Source of the DNA: a virus
Direction: 5' to 3' (one strand)
Length of the DNA: 23,010 bases
Virus record (IMG/VR): IMGVR_UViG_3300046557_000265
Coordinates: 1 to 23,010 of that record
Shown here: positions 8,453-15,581 of the stretch, piece after piece
Layout of the letters: each line of letters opens with the position of its first letter
How positions within the stretch are numbered: the first letter of the stretch is position 1
Made by a program: the position numbers and the translations under genes
Notes under the pieces: model-generated
What the model was told of the DNA's origin: nothing
What the model saw: only the letters and a program-made list of their open reading frames with translations
Database searches by the model: none

Positions 8453-9178
8453 ATGGACGTCGGCAATCTCAAGCACGACCCCAAGATTGCAGACCGTCTG
8501 TTAATTGAACTGGAAGATGGGTCCGTTATTGCTAAACGCGATTTCGAGATCCATCTGCCTAAACGTTTTGTTGACAGCGGCATGGCAGTGGTAGGGGAAA
8601 CAGTCACAACGCCTGCGGTGCTTGGATTGGTGATACCAGGGGACAGTTACGCACCTCTGGTATCATTGATGGACATTACCCTCGTACCGTTGAGCATTCG
8701 TGAAGTTGCAATCAAGGGTTCCCAGTATCTGGTGTTAGAGTTTACCAAAGGCGACACGGTAATCGAGAACATCAACGTGCTGCAAGAACCCAACCAACCG
8801 TATGCGTATTACATGGAGTTCCTCTACTACGCCAAGCGTCCTTGGTATGTGGTGGAAAATGCGTTGTCGTCGATGTTTGACTTCGCAGCTTCTGAGAGCG
8901 GTGATCCCGTAGGTAGTAGCCCTCAGGTAATGCGTGTCTACATGTCATTAATGTTCCGTGATCCAGATAACCTGGAAAAGCCGTACCGGTACAGTAAGGC
9001 GATGTTGGAAGGACGACCTCCAGTAATTGTGGGTCTTAATAACAGTGGGCTCCTGATCGACGGTACGTTCCCGAAAATCATGGGCGGTTACCAACGCGAC
9101 AACACGGTAGCGGCTATTGTGAACCCTGATGACCGTGTTACTGACCTGGAGAAGATTATTAAAGGGGTCCCAGTATGA
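8453..9178 (+). CDS. Unrecognised phage protein, probable virion or assembly component (241 aa)
   Basis: Begins three bases after the preceding stop with CGGAG upstream, and ends overlapping the protease start as ATGA. I do not recognise the family. It looks like a beta-rich N-terminal half (IELEDGSVIAKRDFEIHLP, GLVIPGDSYAPL) followed by a mixed C-terminal half. No signal peptide, membrane span or catalytic motif is visible. The ATGA coupling to the prohead protease suggests a partner in capsid maturation or a virion component, by inference. Confidence 0.85.
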   Translation: MDVGNLKHDPKIADRLLIELEDGSVIAKRDFEIHLPKRFVDSGMAVVGETVTTPAVLGLVIPGDSYAPLVSLMDITLVPLSIREVAIKGSQYLVLEFTKGDTVIENINVLQEPNQPYAYYMEFLYYAKRPWYVVENALSSMFDFAASESGDPVGSSPQVMRVYMSLMFRDPDNLEKPYRYSKAMLEGRPPVIVGLNNSGLLIDGTFPKIMGGYQRDNTVAAIVNPDDRVTDLEKIIKGVPV

Positions 9179-10035
9179 GCCAAATACTTACATTTGGTAG
9201 CACGGTGTTGGAAGGTAGTGGTAAGAAGGGTATCCTGAAGCCGATGGAGCCTAACGGTCATTACTACCTGATGAACGCGGGTGGTTTCAACATTCAAAAC
9301 CGTGGTGGTGTGGGTTATCGCTTCAATGACTATGTCAAAGAGTGCATGAACCCAGAGAGCGACCTGAACCGTCGTGCAGCGGAAAACCAGCTTTGGTGTG
9401 AAATGGGTCACCCTCCCCAGTTCTTCTGGGAGCGCAAAGACGGGCGAATTATTCAAACGGCTATCACGGATCTGTATCAGTGGATCCACCGTTTGCGTAC
9501 AGTGTTGGAACCCAACGTCTGCGCGTCGATTCGCAAGATCCATTTCATCATGACCGGTGGTGACCGTGATCCTGTATACAACAAGGTAGAGATCCGTTCA
9601 TTCGGTCCTCTCAAAGAAGTATTCCAGGACAGCATCGAAGATCCGGACATGAATACCGCGATCTCCATCCGCACGGTGACCAAGCCGCAGCAGATGGGTG
9701 ACCGTGTCCGTGAAGTTGAATACTGGACAGGTTACGACGTGGTGATGGAGCAGGGCATGTTGGAGGCCTGTAAATACCGCACCGCGGGTCTGGAGGACTT
9801 CTTGTCTTCGGCTCTGTACAACCCAACCCCGGCTGAAGTCGAGGCAACGGTGGATGAGTTCCTGTTCATGTGTAAGCAAACCGTGCATGGCGAAGCAGCC
9901 AAGGCTCGCTTTGCGGGTACTGAAAGTTATGAGCGCGTTACCTCGATGATTCGTGAAGTAGAACAACGTCTTCGTGGTCAACATGACAAGAAGATTCAGG
10001 TTGTTCGCTCCAGCGCACTGTCGATCTTCAAGTAA
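9175..10035 (+). CDS. Prohead maturation protease, S80 (T4 gp21-like) family
   Basis: 286 aa. Cleaves scaffold and capsid precursors inside the prohead. The N-terminal third follows the S80 pattern: FNIQNRGGVGYRFNDYV (39-55) matches 'NKNGRIYPxxVL', then RRAAENQLWCEMGHPPQF (66-83) matches 'RRALGELGHP', giving H79 as the likely catalytic His. VYNKVEIRSFGPLKEVF (134-150) matches the family strand 'vxGexxildTPxGxxl', and AISIRTVTKP (162-171) matches 'xgvSSRGxg', giving S164 as the likely nucleophile. The C-terminal 100 residues are helical and charged. The start overlaps the previous stop, with AAGGGG before it. A strong terminator follows at once. phiKZ gp175, also near the RNAP genes, is the expected counterpart, from memory. 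Assignment rests on motif reading. Confidence 0.75.
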   Translation: MSQILTFGSTVLEGSGKKGILKPMEPNGHYYLMNAGGFNIQNRGGVGYRFNDYVKECMNPESDLNRRAAENQLWCEMGHPPQFFWERKDGRIIQTAITDLYQWIHRLRTVLEPNVCASIRKIHFIMTGGDRDPVYNKVEIRSFGPLKEVFQDSIEDPDMNTAISIRTVTKPQQMGDRVREVEYWTGYDVVMEQGMLEACKYRTAGLEDFLSSALYNPTPAEVEATVDEFLFMCKQTVHGEAAKARFAGTESYERVTSMIREVEQRLRGQHDKKIQVVRSSALSIFK

Positions 10036-10041
10036 GACCCT

Positions 10042-10085
10042 TATAACTGCTACTGGGGACCGTCCCCAGTAGCAGTTATATTTAT
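10042..10085 (+). terminator. Strong hairpin terminator after prohead protease
   Basis: A 17-bp perfect stem (10042-10058 with 10064-10080) and a 5-base loop; the palindrome continues into the loop. The left arm starts TATAACTGC and the right arm ends GCAGTTATA, followed by TTTATT. It shares its design with the hairpins at 17099 and 19818 and is nearly symmetrical, so it could stop transcription from either side. Confidence 0.85.
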
Positions 10086-10148
10086 TCACGGCAGTACGAT
10101 AGTTATAGCAATTAGTGCATTTTGTTAAAAACCAAAGAGGACGAAGTA

Positions 10149-11090
10149 ATGGATACTCAATCGCGTGCAGCCACTCAGCTGTTGGAAACGCTGTCTTTTG
10201 TAAACACGCTGCGCGAAGTCACTGGCGGTGTCAACATTATTCAGGCTTTGCTGGAAACTTCCGCCAAAGAGTGGCTGAACTCCAAAGACGCCAATACTGA
10301 CATCCACCTGATCCAAGGTGTAGCTGTCAGTACGAAGAAGTCTGACGCGGTGCACGTCTACATCGCCAAGATCGTGGCACAGCACATGCGTTCGGTGGGC
10401 AACCGTTTGACTGCATGGACCAAAGGCACTATTGCCTCCGAAAACCACACCAACGTGGCTATCTCCAACCGTATCAGCGCGGGTGACTTCCACACTCATG
10501 TTGATCTGTTCAAAATGGTTGCTGGTCGTCTGATCGGTTTCGATGATGGTCTGATCGACTTCGCTCTGGCGGTTACTCCGCGTGAAAAGGCTGAAGCTCT
10601 GGTTGCCTACATGGCCACTCGCTTCGACCTGTCGGAAGATCGCACCAAGGCGCTGTTCGATTATCCGAATGCTACTGACTTTGCTGAAGTCATGTTCGAG
10701 AAGCAGGGCTTTACCAACGAGTACTTCCTCAAGACCATCGGCCAGGTTATCGCTTACTTCGGTGTTCCTACCAGCGACGGCGGTAGCCACCTGAGCGATC
10801 CGTTCGACGTGCTCGACATGTTGGCCACTGATGCCGAGTTCGATACGCTGGACGCTGGTGTAGATGCGTTGCTGGGCGTTGCCGTTCACACTGTGATCAT
10901 CGACAAAGACGATCCGGATCATCAGGCTACTATCGCTGAACTCCGCAAGATGTATGGCAATATAAAGTTCATCGCTCCTAACGGTGTAGTGGATTTGAAC
11001 AGCGATGAGCCGATTGCCGTACAAGTCGGTGGCGAAAAGACTGCTGAAGAAATCATCCCGGCGGGTATTCATCGCACGCTGGTTGGTTAA
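10149..11090 (+). CDS. Unrecognised phage protein, possibly virion (313 aa)
   Basis: The ATG at 10149 is chosen because GAGG lies at 10137-10140, eight bases ahead; a TTG at 10122 in the same frame has no such site. I do not recognise the family. The first 200 residues look helical (TQLLETLSFVNTLREVTGG, VHVYIAKIVAQHMRSVGNR), the middle contains acidic turns (TSDGGSHLSDPFD), and the C-terminus is mixed and ends HRTLVG. No signal peptide, membrane span or catalytic motif is visible. Highly biased codons like those of the virion genes suggest strong late expression. It is bounded by a terminator upstream and the early promoter at 11136 downstream, so it is probably a single-gene unit. Confidence 0.85.
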   Translation: MDTQSRAATQLLETLSFVNTLREVTGGVNIIQALLETSAKEWLNSKDANTDIHLIQGVAVSTKKSDAVHVYIAKIVAQHMRSVGNRLTAWTKGTIASENHTNVAISNRISAGDFHTHVDLFKMVAGRLIGFDDGLIDFALAVTPREKAEALVAYMATRFDLSEDRTKALFDYPNATDFAEVMFEKQGFTNEYFLKTIGQVIAYFGVPTSDGGSHLSDPFDVLDMLATDAEFDTLDAGVDALLGVAVHTVIIDKDDPDHQATIAELRKMYGNIKFIAPNGVVDLNSDEPIAVQVGGEKTAEEIIPAGIHRTLVG

Positions 11091-11104
11091 GTAAGCATTG
11101 TCCG

Positions 11105-11160
11105 GTCTGTTGTTTGGGTTAGAAATTTTCAAGCCTATATTACTATCCCGAGCAACAGAC
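11105..11160. repeat. Inverted repeat enclosing an early promoter
   Basis: The arms are GTCTGTTGTTTGGG (11105-11118) and CCCGAGCAACAGAC (11147-11160), pairing at 12 of 14 positions (the first 8 in a row, then G-U compatible or mismatched, then GGG/CCC). The 28-base interval holds the TATATTAC element at 11136. It may act as the terminator for the 313-aa gene, a protein-binding site, or both. Confidence 0.55.
11136..11143 (+). promoter_or_regulatory. Putative phage early promoter (TATATTAC)
   Basis: An exact TATATTAC in an intergenic gap, 95 bases before the 146-aa gene. I recall this octamer as the phiKZ early-promoter element used by the virion RNA polymerase. Transcription would start a few bases downstream, giving a leader of about 80-90 bases that includes a small CAGAC/GTCTG hairpin at 11156-11170. 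Confidence 0.65.
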
Positions 11161-11237
11161 TTACCGTCTGGGGGGACGTGGACACCACCTCTTCTTGCTT
11201 CCTAATTTCTCACACACCTGTACTTACGAGGTTTACA

Positions 11238-11678
11238 ATGAGCTTGAATAAAGAATACGCCGCAGCACAAGACGCGTCCGTAAAAGATCTGGTGGAAAAC
11301 GTCACTTACAACAAGGCCACCAACCACGCGACTTTCGATGCTACGAAGCTGGAACTGCCGGAAGACATCACTCCGGAATCCATGCAGGCACACGTTACCT
11401 ACATCAATCAACTCTCCGGCCAGGTTGAAGTGGCTACTGCACAAGTGGCCCGTGATCAGTTTGCTGACAACAAAAAGCTGACCACCATCGACGGTACCCT
11501 GGACTTCGGCGGTTTCACCATCAACTCCCAGCACCACCTGCAACAGCAAGTGGGCGACGATCACATGTACGGTATCTCGACCACCGCGATCGATTACTAC
11601 CACAGCGAAGAACAAACTGATTGGTTGCAGGAACATCGCGACCAACACGTAGCGCTGGCAACTGCGTTGTTCGGCTGA
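11238..11678 (+). CDS. Probable early phage protein, unknown function (146 aa)
   Basis: The start is the ATG at 11238 (MSLNKEYAAAQDAS), preceded by GAGG; a longer frame from 11178 would begin inside the leader without a ribosome-binding site. Acidic, soluble, no signal or membrane segment. A helical N-terminus (AAAQDASVKDLVENVTYN) is followed by a His- and Gln-rich stretch (FTINSQHHLQQQV, near 97-109). I do not recognise it. It is the first gene after the TATATTAC promoter at 11136, so expression immediately on infection is likely and a host-takeover role is possible; that is inference from the promoter alone. Codon use is as biased as in the late virion genes. Confidence 0.85.
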   Translation: MSLNKEYAAAQDASVKDLVENVTYNKATNHATFDATKLELPEDITPESMQAHVTYINQLSGQVEVATAQVARDQFADNKKLTTIDGTLDFGGFTINSQHHLQQQVGDDHMYGISTTAIDYYHSEEQTDWLQEHRDQHVALATALFG

Positions 11679-11710
11679 TTCACCACGCAACACTAACAGG
11701 AGTGGCCCGT

Positions 11711-12043
11711 ATGCCATATGTAGAAGTTATTAACAGGGTGCCAGAAGAGGTGACTTTTCTAACAAAGAAGATCACTGCAAGTGTCTGCCACGTTACTAAT
11801 AAAGCTACCGTGTTTCATGTAGATGATTTTCATGTTGTTGTTAAAGGTTCCGATGTTGGGTGCACCATTTCGATTTATGACTTCAACACGTCAGATCGAC
11901 CAATGGCCTCTTGTATGACGTTTATTCGATACGTTTATACTTACGCCAGCAAGGGGTTTCTGGAAAAACGACTCACCATTGATGTCATTCTTGATACGCT
12001 CAGGAAACTTTCCTTCAAGACCGCATGCTACGGCATTAACTAA
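11711..12043 (+). CDS. Small unknown phage protein (110 aa)
   Basis: The ATG at 11711 (MPYVEVINRVPEEV) has CAGGAG at 11697-11702; earlier in-frame starts overlap the previous gene and lack a site. Soluble, probably beta-rich in the middle (KATVFHVDDFHVVVKGSDVG), ending in a helix. Four Cys are scattered without a metal-binding pattern. No family recognised. It sits 30 bases after the early 146-aa gene and before a terminator, so the two probably share an early transcript. Codon choice is less biased than in that neighbour, suggesting lower expression. Confidence 0.75.
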   Translation: MPYVEVINRVPEEVTFLTKKITASVCHVTNKATVFHVDDFHVVVKGSDVGCTISIYDFNTSDRPMASCMTFIRYVYTYASKGFLEKRLTIDVILDTLRKLSFKTACYGIN

Positions 12044-12052
12044 CAGTAGTAA

Positions 12053-12090
12053 GGATGACTAGGGAGCGATCCTTAGTCATCCACTATTAT
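12053..12090 (+). terminator. Hairpin terminator after the 110-aa gene
   Basis: A 12-bp stem, GGATGACTAGGG (12053-12064) with CCTTAGTCATCC (12071-12082), with one G-U pair and a 6-base loop. It is followed by an AT-rich run with TTTTCATTTTTC. Its arms differ from the TATAA-type hairpins elsewhere in the window. Confidence 0.75.
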
Positions 12091-12116
12091 GCATTTTCAT
12101 TTTTCTTAGGTGGCTT

Positions 12117-12494
12117 ATGGATAACAACTCTAACATGGCTTCGAAGGACATGTCGGTAAATCAGGAGCTTCTGAATAAACTCCACGCGCTTAAAGAACGC
12201 GGGATCTTTAAGGCCAAGCTACCGGATATTCTCGTGGGACATTTGCTCGCTCGAGTAGATCAATCGGCACCTGACACCCCAACCTTTCAATTGGGTAGCC
12301 TTAGTCAATTTGCTCTAGAGGGGGCTGTTGAAGCAAAGTGGTTATTAGTATTTGGTGAAGGTGGCGGAATGGCGTTATTCCCTGGCGGCATGTACCCTCC
12401 TGCATTTGACGCCCTGATCAGTCGTGCGCTGGATATGTACAACGACATCATCGACGGCTTAATGATTAATGCCGACAACGGTCTTCTTCAATGA
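12117..12494 (+). CDS. Small unknown phage protein (125 aa)
   Basis: The ATG at 12117 has AGGTGG just upstream. The N-terminal 60 residues look helical and charged, with a KERGIFKAKLPDILVGHLL stretch; a Gly-rich segment follows near 81-91 (FGEGGGMALFPGGM), and the C-terminus is a helix ending NADNGLLQ. No signal peptide, no convincing membrane span, no motif I know. The stop overlaps the next start as ATGA, so the two are probably co-translated. The terminator just upstream suggests that a new transcript begins in the short AT-rich gap at 12085-12116, where I see no clear promoter. Confidence 0.75.
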   Translation: MDNNSNMASKDMSVNQELLNKLHALKERGIFKAKLPDILVGHLLARVDQSAPDTPTFQLGSLSQFALEGAVEAKWLLVFGEGGGMALFPGGMYPPAFDALISRALDMYNDIIDGLMINADNGLLQ

Positions 12495-12808
12495 ATAAAC
12501 CAAACTATCAGGAGCTGTATCGTGAACTAGAGACAGTCGGGTTCTTTATGGACCGTAATGCTAACGTTTCTATAAACGGCTTCAGGATAGATCATAGCTT
12601 TACTTTCACTATGCAGCCTCACAAGGTTTATATTACTTGTGCGATTCCTGGTTATAACCGTAGCAAGGGTAAAACCACCTCACCCAGTGTGAGGGTTGTA
12701 GAGTTCTATCCCGACGGTAGTGCGTGGATTGCTCAACCAGGTAAGTTGGATGATGCGATTCACGCTATCGAAACGCTTATTAAACAGCGTAAAGAATCGA
12801 AGCAATAA
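12491..12808 (+). CDS. Small unknown phage protein (105 aa)
   Basis: Starts at the ATG overlapping the previous stop. It opens MNKPNYQELYRELETVGFF, then appears to form a beta-rich core (VSINGFRIDHSFTF, HKVYITCAIPGY, VRVVEFYPDGSAW) and ends in a Lys-rich helix. I do not recognise a family. The following gene's N-terminus (YQLVSLLVKMGVFF) has the same YQ-x2-L-x3-hydrophobic-x-G-x-FF rhythm, hinting at a shared helical motif; this is weak. The coding sequence contains an exact TATATTAC at 12629, listed separately. Confidence 0.75.
   Translation: MNKPNYQELYRELETVGFFMDRNANVSINGFRIDHSFTFTMQPHKVYITCAIPGYNRSKGKTTSPSVRVVEFYPDGSAWIAQPGKLDDAIHAIETLIKQRKESKQ
12629..12636 (+). promoter_or_regulatory. 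Possible early promoter inside the 105-aa gene (TATATTAC)
   Basis: An exact TATATTAC whose surroundings match the promoter at 17164 over 18 of 21 bases, including the downstream TTG and GAT. It lies within a coding region, about 200 bases before the 330-aa gene it could drive. The match may be chance, since it also encodes VYITCAI. Confidence 0.4.
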
Positions 12809-12836
12809 CTATAACTGTGAAAGAGTTCAAGGGTGA

Positions 12837-13829
12837 ATGATGGATACATATCAACTTGTTAGTCTGCTGGTTAAAATGGGTGTGTTCTTCGGTCCCAAGG
12901 ACAGGTTTGTAATAAAAGACTATCTGGTAACGCTGCTTACCATGCCGGACTTTAATGAGAACCGTCTAGAGGTATCCGAGCGTCATCCTGTTCTCACAGG
13001 TGGGTTTATTCCTTGGTATAGCTATGACCACGGGGCTGACAAAGGGCACTGCTTCCATGCCCAAGCGCTCAATGCCAAGATCCTGCGTCAAGTATTGTCC
13101 GCAGCTATAATTAAGTGGTACGACGCTACAGCTGTAGAAATGATGACGGAATCAGGTACATACTTATCGCTTATTGACTCGGCGCTAACTCTTGACCCTG
13201 AGTTCACCGGTCATATCAAAACTGTAAAGACTGGCATCCGTAAAGCAACTCGTTGGGAGTTTACCCCTAACAACAGAATGCGAGCCATTATAGAGAAACG
13301 TCTGCTGCCTTATCCTTCTGCGGAACAAGCAGTAGTTCTAAATCCTTGGGGTATGCCTTTTACCCCGTACTCTGGAGGGATCCACATGATCACAGCTCTC
13401 AATAAAGAAGATACCAAAATGCCACGTATAGACTATCGAGACGCAGTGGCTAACCTAGCGTCTGAAGAAAAGCTCCGCTTCGAAGGCAATCATTACATAC
13501 CAAGAAAGGCCGAACCGAGTCCCTTTGGTGAGAAGGCTGTAGGTGTGGACGATCATCCCTGGGTTGCTTGGCGTCGTAGTCATTATTCCACTCCAGTGGG
13601 TGTTAAAGGCGATGAACATCGTCGGGCGCTTGTTGATGTACTGGAGAATGAACCGCTTCGCCAAATCAACAGTATCGGGCAGGTGAACTGTGAGCGTGAA
13701 CGCCACGGTCATTTGACACTGGGTTGGGTAATCTGTATGTACTACAACTTCGGCGGTAAGTCCTGGGAAGAGATTCACCAGGTCGGAGTTAACCGCATTA
13801 ACTATTATCGTGAACACGGTAAAGACTAA
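12837..13829 (+). CDS. Unrecognised phage protein (330 aa)
   Basis: Two ATGs lie side by side (12837 and 12840). The AAGGGTG at 12829-12835 fits the second better, so the product may be one residue shorter. The protein has a helical N-terminal third (YQLVSLLVKMGVFFG), a central region ending at NPWGMPFTPYSGG, and a basic C-terminal third rich in His, Arg and Trp (DDHPWVAWRRSHYSTPVG, CERERHGHLTLGW). No signal or membrane span; the Cys/His do not form an evident zinc site. I do not recognise it. At 13386 an in-frame ATG follows a strong GGAGGG, so a C-terminal product of 147 aa may also be made. Confidence 0.8.
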   Translation: MMDTYQLVSLLVKMGVFFGPKDRFVIKDYLVTLLTMPDFNENRLEVSERHPVLTGGFIPWYSYDHGADKGHCFHAQALNAKILRQVLSAAIIKWYDATAVEMMTESGTYLSLIDSALTLDPEFTGHIKTVKTGIRKATRWEFTPNNRMRAIIEKRLLPYPSAEQAVVLNPWGMPFTPYSGGIHMITALNKEDTKMPRIDYRDAVANLASEEKLRFEGNHYIPRKAEPSPFGEKAVGVDDHPWVAWRRSHYSTPVGVKGDEHRRALVDVLENEPLRQINSIGQVNCERERHGHLTLGWVICMYYNFGGKSWEEIHQVGVNRINYYREHGKD

Positions 13830-13846
13830 TAAGGGGTAATAACGAC

Positions 13847-14626
13847 ATGTTGCATCCAGATGATTATACCGAAGACATGGGTCTGACCCTGGGCTTGGTG
13901 CGTAGCGAACTCAAGGAGTTGGTAGACGGTCGCACGTTTACCGATCAGCAACAACTTGCGGGTGGTATCGATACCCGCTATTTCTTTTTGCCTGATGGTT
14001 TTGCCGTTATGGCTGGTACGCGCCACTTGGGCATTGATTCCTCCAACCAGCCGGTACTGACTTTCAGTGTTATCTCTAAGCCGGTTACTGTAGTTATGCC
14101 GGACGGTACTACTGCATACGAACTGATGTTCGCAAGCTTCCGGGATGAGCGATCAGGCTGCATCTCACTTGGGATGGAACGTGGTGTTGATCATCAAGAT
14201 ATTGTCATGCATGAATGCATACAAGATCAAACGATCACTGCTCCAGGAATAATCGATGTTATCAGTACTTTGAATAAGGCCAGTGAGGCGGCACTCAAAG
14301 GAGCTGTTCTGTACCCGGTAGGTCGTCAAGTTAGTGCTGGTTTTCGCTGCACTACCTTTCTCGGATTTATGACCACACCAACCACTGGTGAAGACTGCCG
14401 CTCTTTACACATGGCAATGGCCGGTGAAGGCGAGTATGACATCAAACACCCAGGTGACCAGCACCGTTACGTCTCTAATGCCTGGGTGTCTGCCAATCGG
14501 TTGTTGAGTGATCCTAATACCTTTGAAAAACTCTGTCCGTGGTCTGTTCAGTTCGTTGAGGCACTGCGCGCCGAACAGCGGAACTGGACACCACCGCACG
14601 AACAAGGTTTGAAAACCATCCGCTAA
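13847..14626 (+). CDS. Unrecognised phage protein (259 aa)
   Basis: The ATG at 13847 (MLHPDDYTEDMG) has AAGGGG ten bases ahead. The sequence looks mixed alpha/beta: RYFFLPDGFAVMAGTRHLGI and VTVVMPDGTTAYELMFASF resemble paired beta hairpins, and a short His-containing segment (VDHQDIVMHECI) follows near 117-128. The C-terminal half is helical and ends GLKTIR. No signal peptide, membrane span or known catalytic motif. It lies directly before the NUDIX-like gene with a 27-base gap, so a shared transcript is likely. Confidence 0.8.
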   Translation: MLHPDDYTEDMGLTLGLVRSELKELVDGRTFTDQQQLAGGIDTRYFFLPDGFAVMAGTRHLGIDSSNQPVLTFSVISKPVTVVMPDGTTAYELMFASFRDERSGCISLGMERGVDHQDIVMHECIQDQTITAPGIIDVISTLNKASEAALKGAVLYPVGRQVSAGFRCTTFLGFMTTPTTGEDCRSLHMAMAGEGEYDIKHPGDQHRYVSNAWVSANRLLSDPNTFEKLCPWSVQFVEALRAEQRNWTPPHEQGLKTIR

Positions 14627-14653
14627 CTGTTATACAAATCAGGAGCAATACCC

Positions 14654-15463
14654 ATGTTGTTGAAGACTATTCCTAAAGGCGCCGAATTCACTTACGGCGT
14701 TCACGCTCAATCGTTGTCTGCTATCGTTGCTGACAATGCATTCACGCTGCTGCCGCAAGAAGAGCTACGCCACAGATTGTGTGCACTTGATGATATCACC
14801 ATGGGCTCGGTACGCGCTCTGAACGCCAAGTTCGAACTGCTGCGTCAAGGCATCGGTTACATCCTGTTCTACCGCATCATCCAGAACCTCCAGCAAGATC
14901 GCCCTCAGGTCGTCTTCATGGTCTACCGTCGTAACAAGACCAACAACGAAGGTCAACTGACTTCCAAGCTGAGTCTGGGCGCCGGTGGTCACATCGAGGG
15001 TTACGACGTGTCGTATCACATGATCAGCGACGCAGGTCTGTTGACGCCCACCCCGCTGATCGATATGAACGAAACCACTGACGACTCCGTTGATCGTGAA
15101 GGTGGCGAAGAAGTCAAGTTGTTCGACAAGGACGGTCAAGACGTCACCCATTATGTAATGGGCGAGGCCAAAGAAGCTGGCTTCAAGAAGGTCGGCTTCG
15201 TTATGGACAGCAAACCTGAGCCAGGTTACGTCGGCAACATACACTACGGTGTGGTGTATGCCATCGATGCTTCTGAAGCCGTTCGCTTCGACATGGCTGA
15301 GCCTCAGAACGACGCTGTTGCCTGGGCAACTGCTGACGATCTCAAGAACGATACGCTGTTCAAAGATCCAGAAGTACCATTCGAACCATGGTCGCAAATG
15401 ATCGTTGATCAGATCGACGCTGTTGAAGACTACATCCTGTCGCACTTCGCTCCGGCTGCGTAA
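14654..15463 (+). CDS. NUDIX-like hydrolase (predicted phosphoesterase type)
   Basis: 269 aa, with AGGAG ahead of the ATG. VVFMVYRR (86-93) then KLSLGAGGHIEG (105-116) matches the 'YsiGiGGHi' strand of the MutT-related predicted phosphoesterases (COG4112 type, from memory). DREGGEEVKL (147-156) is the RExxEE core of a Nudix box, with E149, E152 and E153 as likely metal ligands. VGNIHYGVVYAI (193-204) matches 'VGkvHiGlvf', and WATADDL completes the pattern. The spacing from GGH to REGGEE is about 34 residues, far longer than the classic GX5EX7REUXEEXGU, so the box is expanded. Such enzymes cleave nucleoside diphosphate derivatives; the substrate here is unknown. The thymidylate kinase gene comes next, after a terminator. 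Read from motifs only. Confidence 0.7.
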   Translation: MLLKTIPKGAEFTYGVHAQSLSAIVADNAFTLLPQEELRHRLCALDDITMGSVRALNAKFELLRQGIGYILFYRIIQNLQQDRPQVVFMVYRRNKTNNEGQLTSKLSLGAGGHIEGYDVSYHMISDAGLLTPTPLIDMNETTDDSVDREGGEEVKLFDKDGQDVTHYVMGEAKEAGFKKVGFVMDSKPEPGYVGNIHYGVVYAIDASEAVRFDMAEPQNDAVAWATADDLKNDTLFKDPEVPFEPWSQMIVDQIDAVEDYILSHFAPAA

Positions 15464-15470
15464 CTGTAAT

Positions 15471-15507
15471 ACCTTGCCCTCTTCGGAGGGTAGGGTTTAT
15501 TTTTTGT
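15471..15507 (+). terminator. Rho-independent terminator with UUCG loop
   Basis: The stem CCTTGCCCTC (15472-15481) pairs with GAGGGTAGGG (15486-15495), including two G-U pairs, across a TTCG tetraloop closed by C-G. It is followed by TTTATTTTTTG. It ends the unit carrying the NUDIX-like gene. Confidence 0.85.
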
Positions 15508-15581
15508 CCTGTATATTTTGTAAGCAATCATATTGAACGAGTTAGTAAACTTATCGTATTTAAGAATGGGGAAGAAGCTGC

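Noticed and set aside
7319-8476. 385-codon minus-strand open frame opposite the 510-aa gene
   Set aside because: Shadow of a strongly biased gene. Composition is that of a complement frame, and no promoter or neighbouring minus-strand gene exists.
10125-11132. 335-codon minus-strand open frame opposite the 313-aa gene
   Set aside because: The start would lie in the downstream gap without a ribosome-binding site, and the plus-strand gene has a good start and fits the operon.
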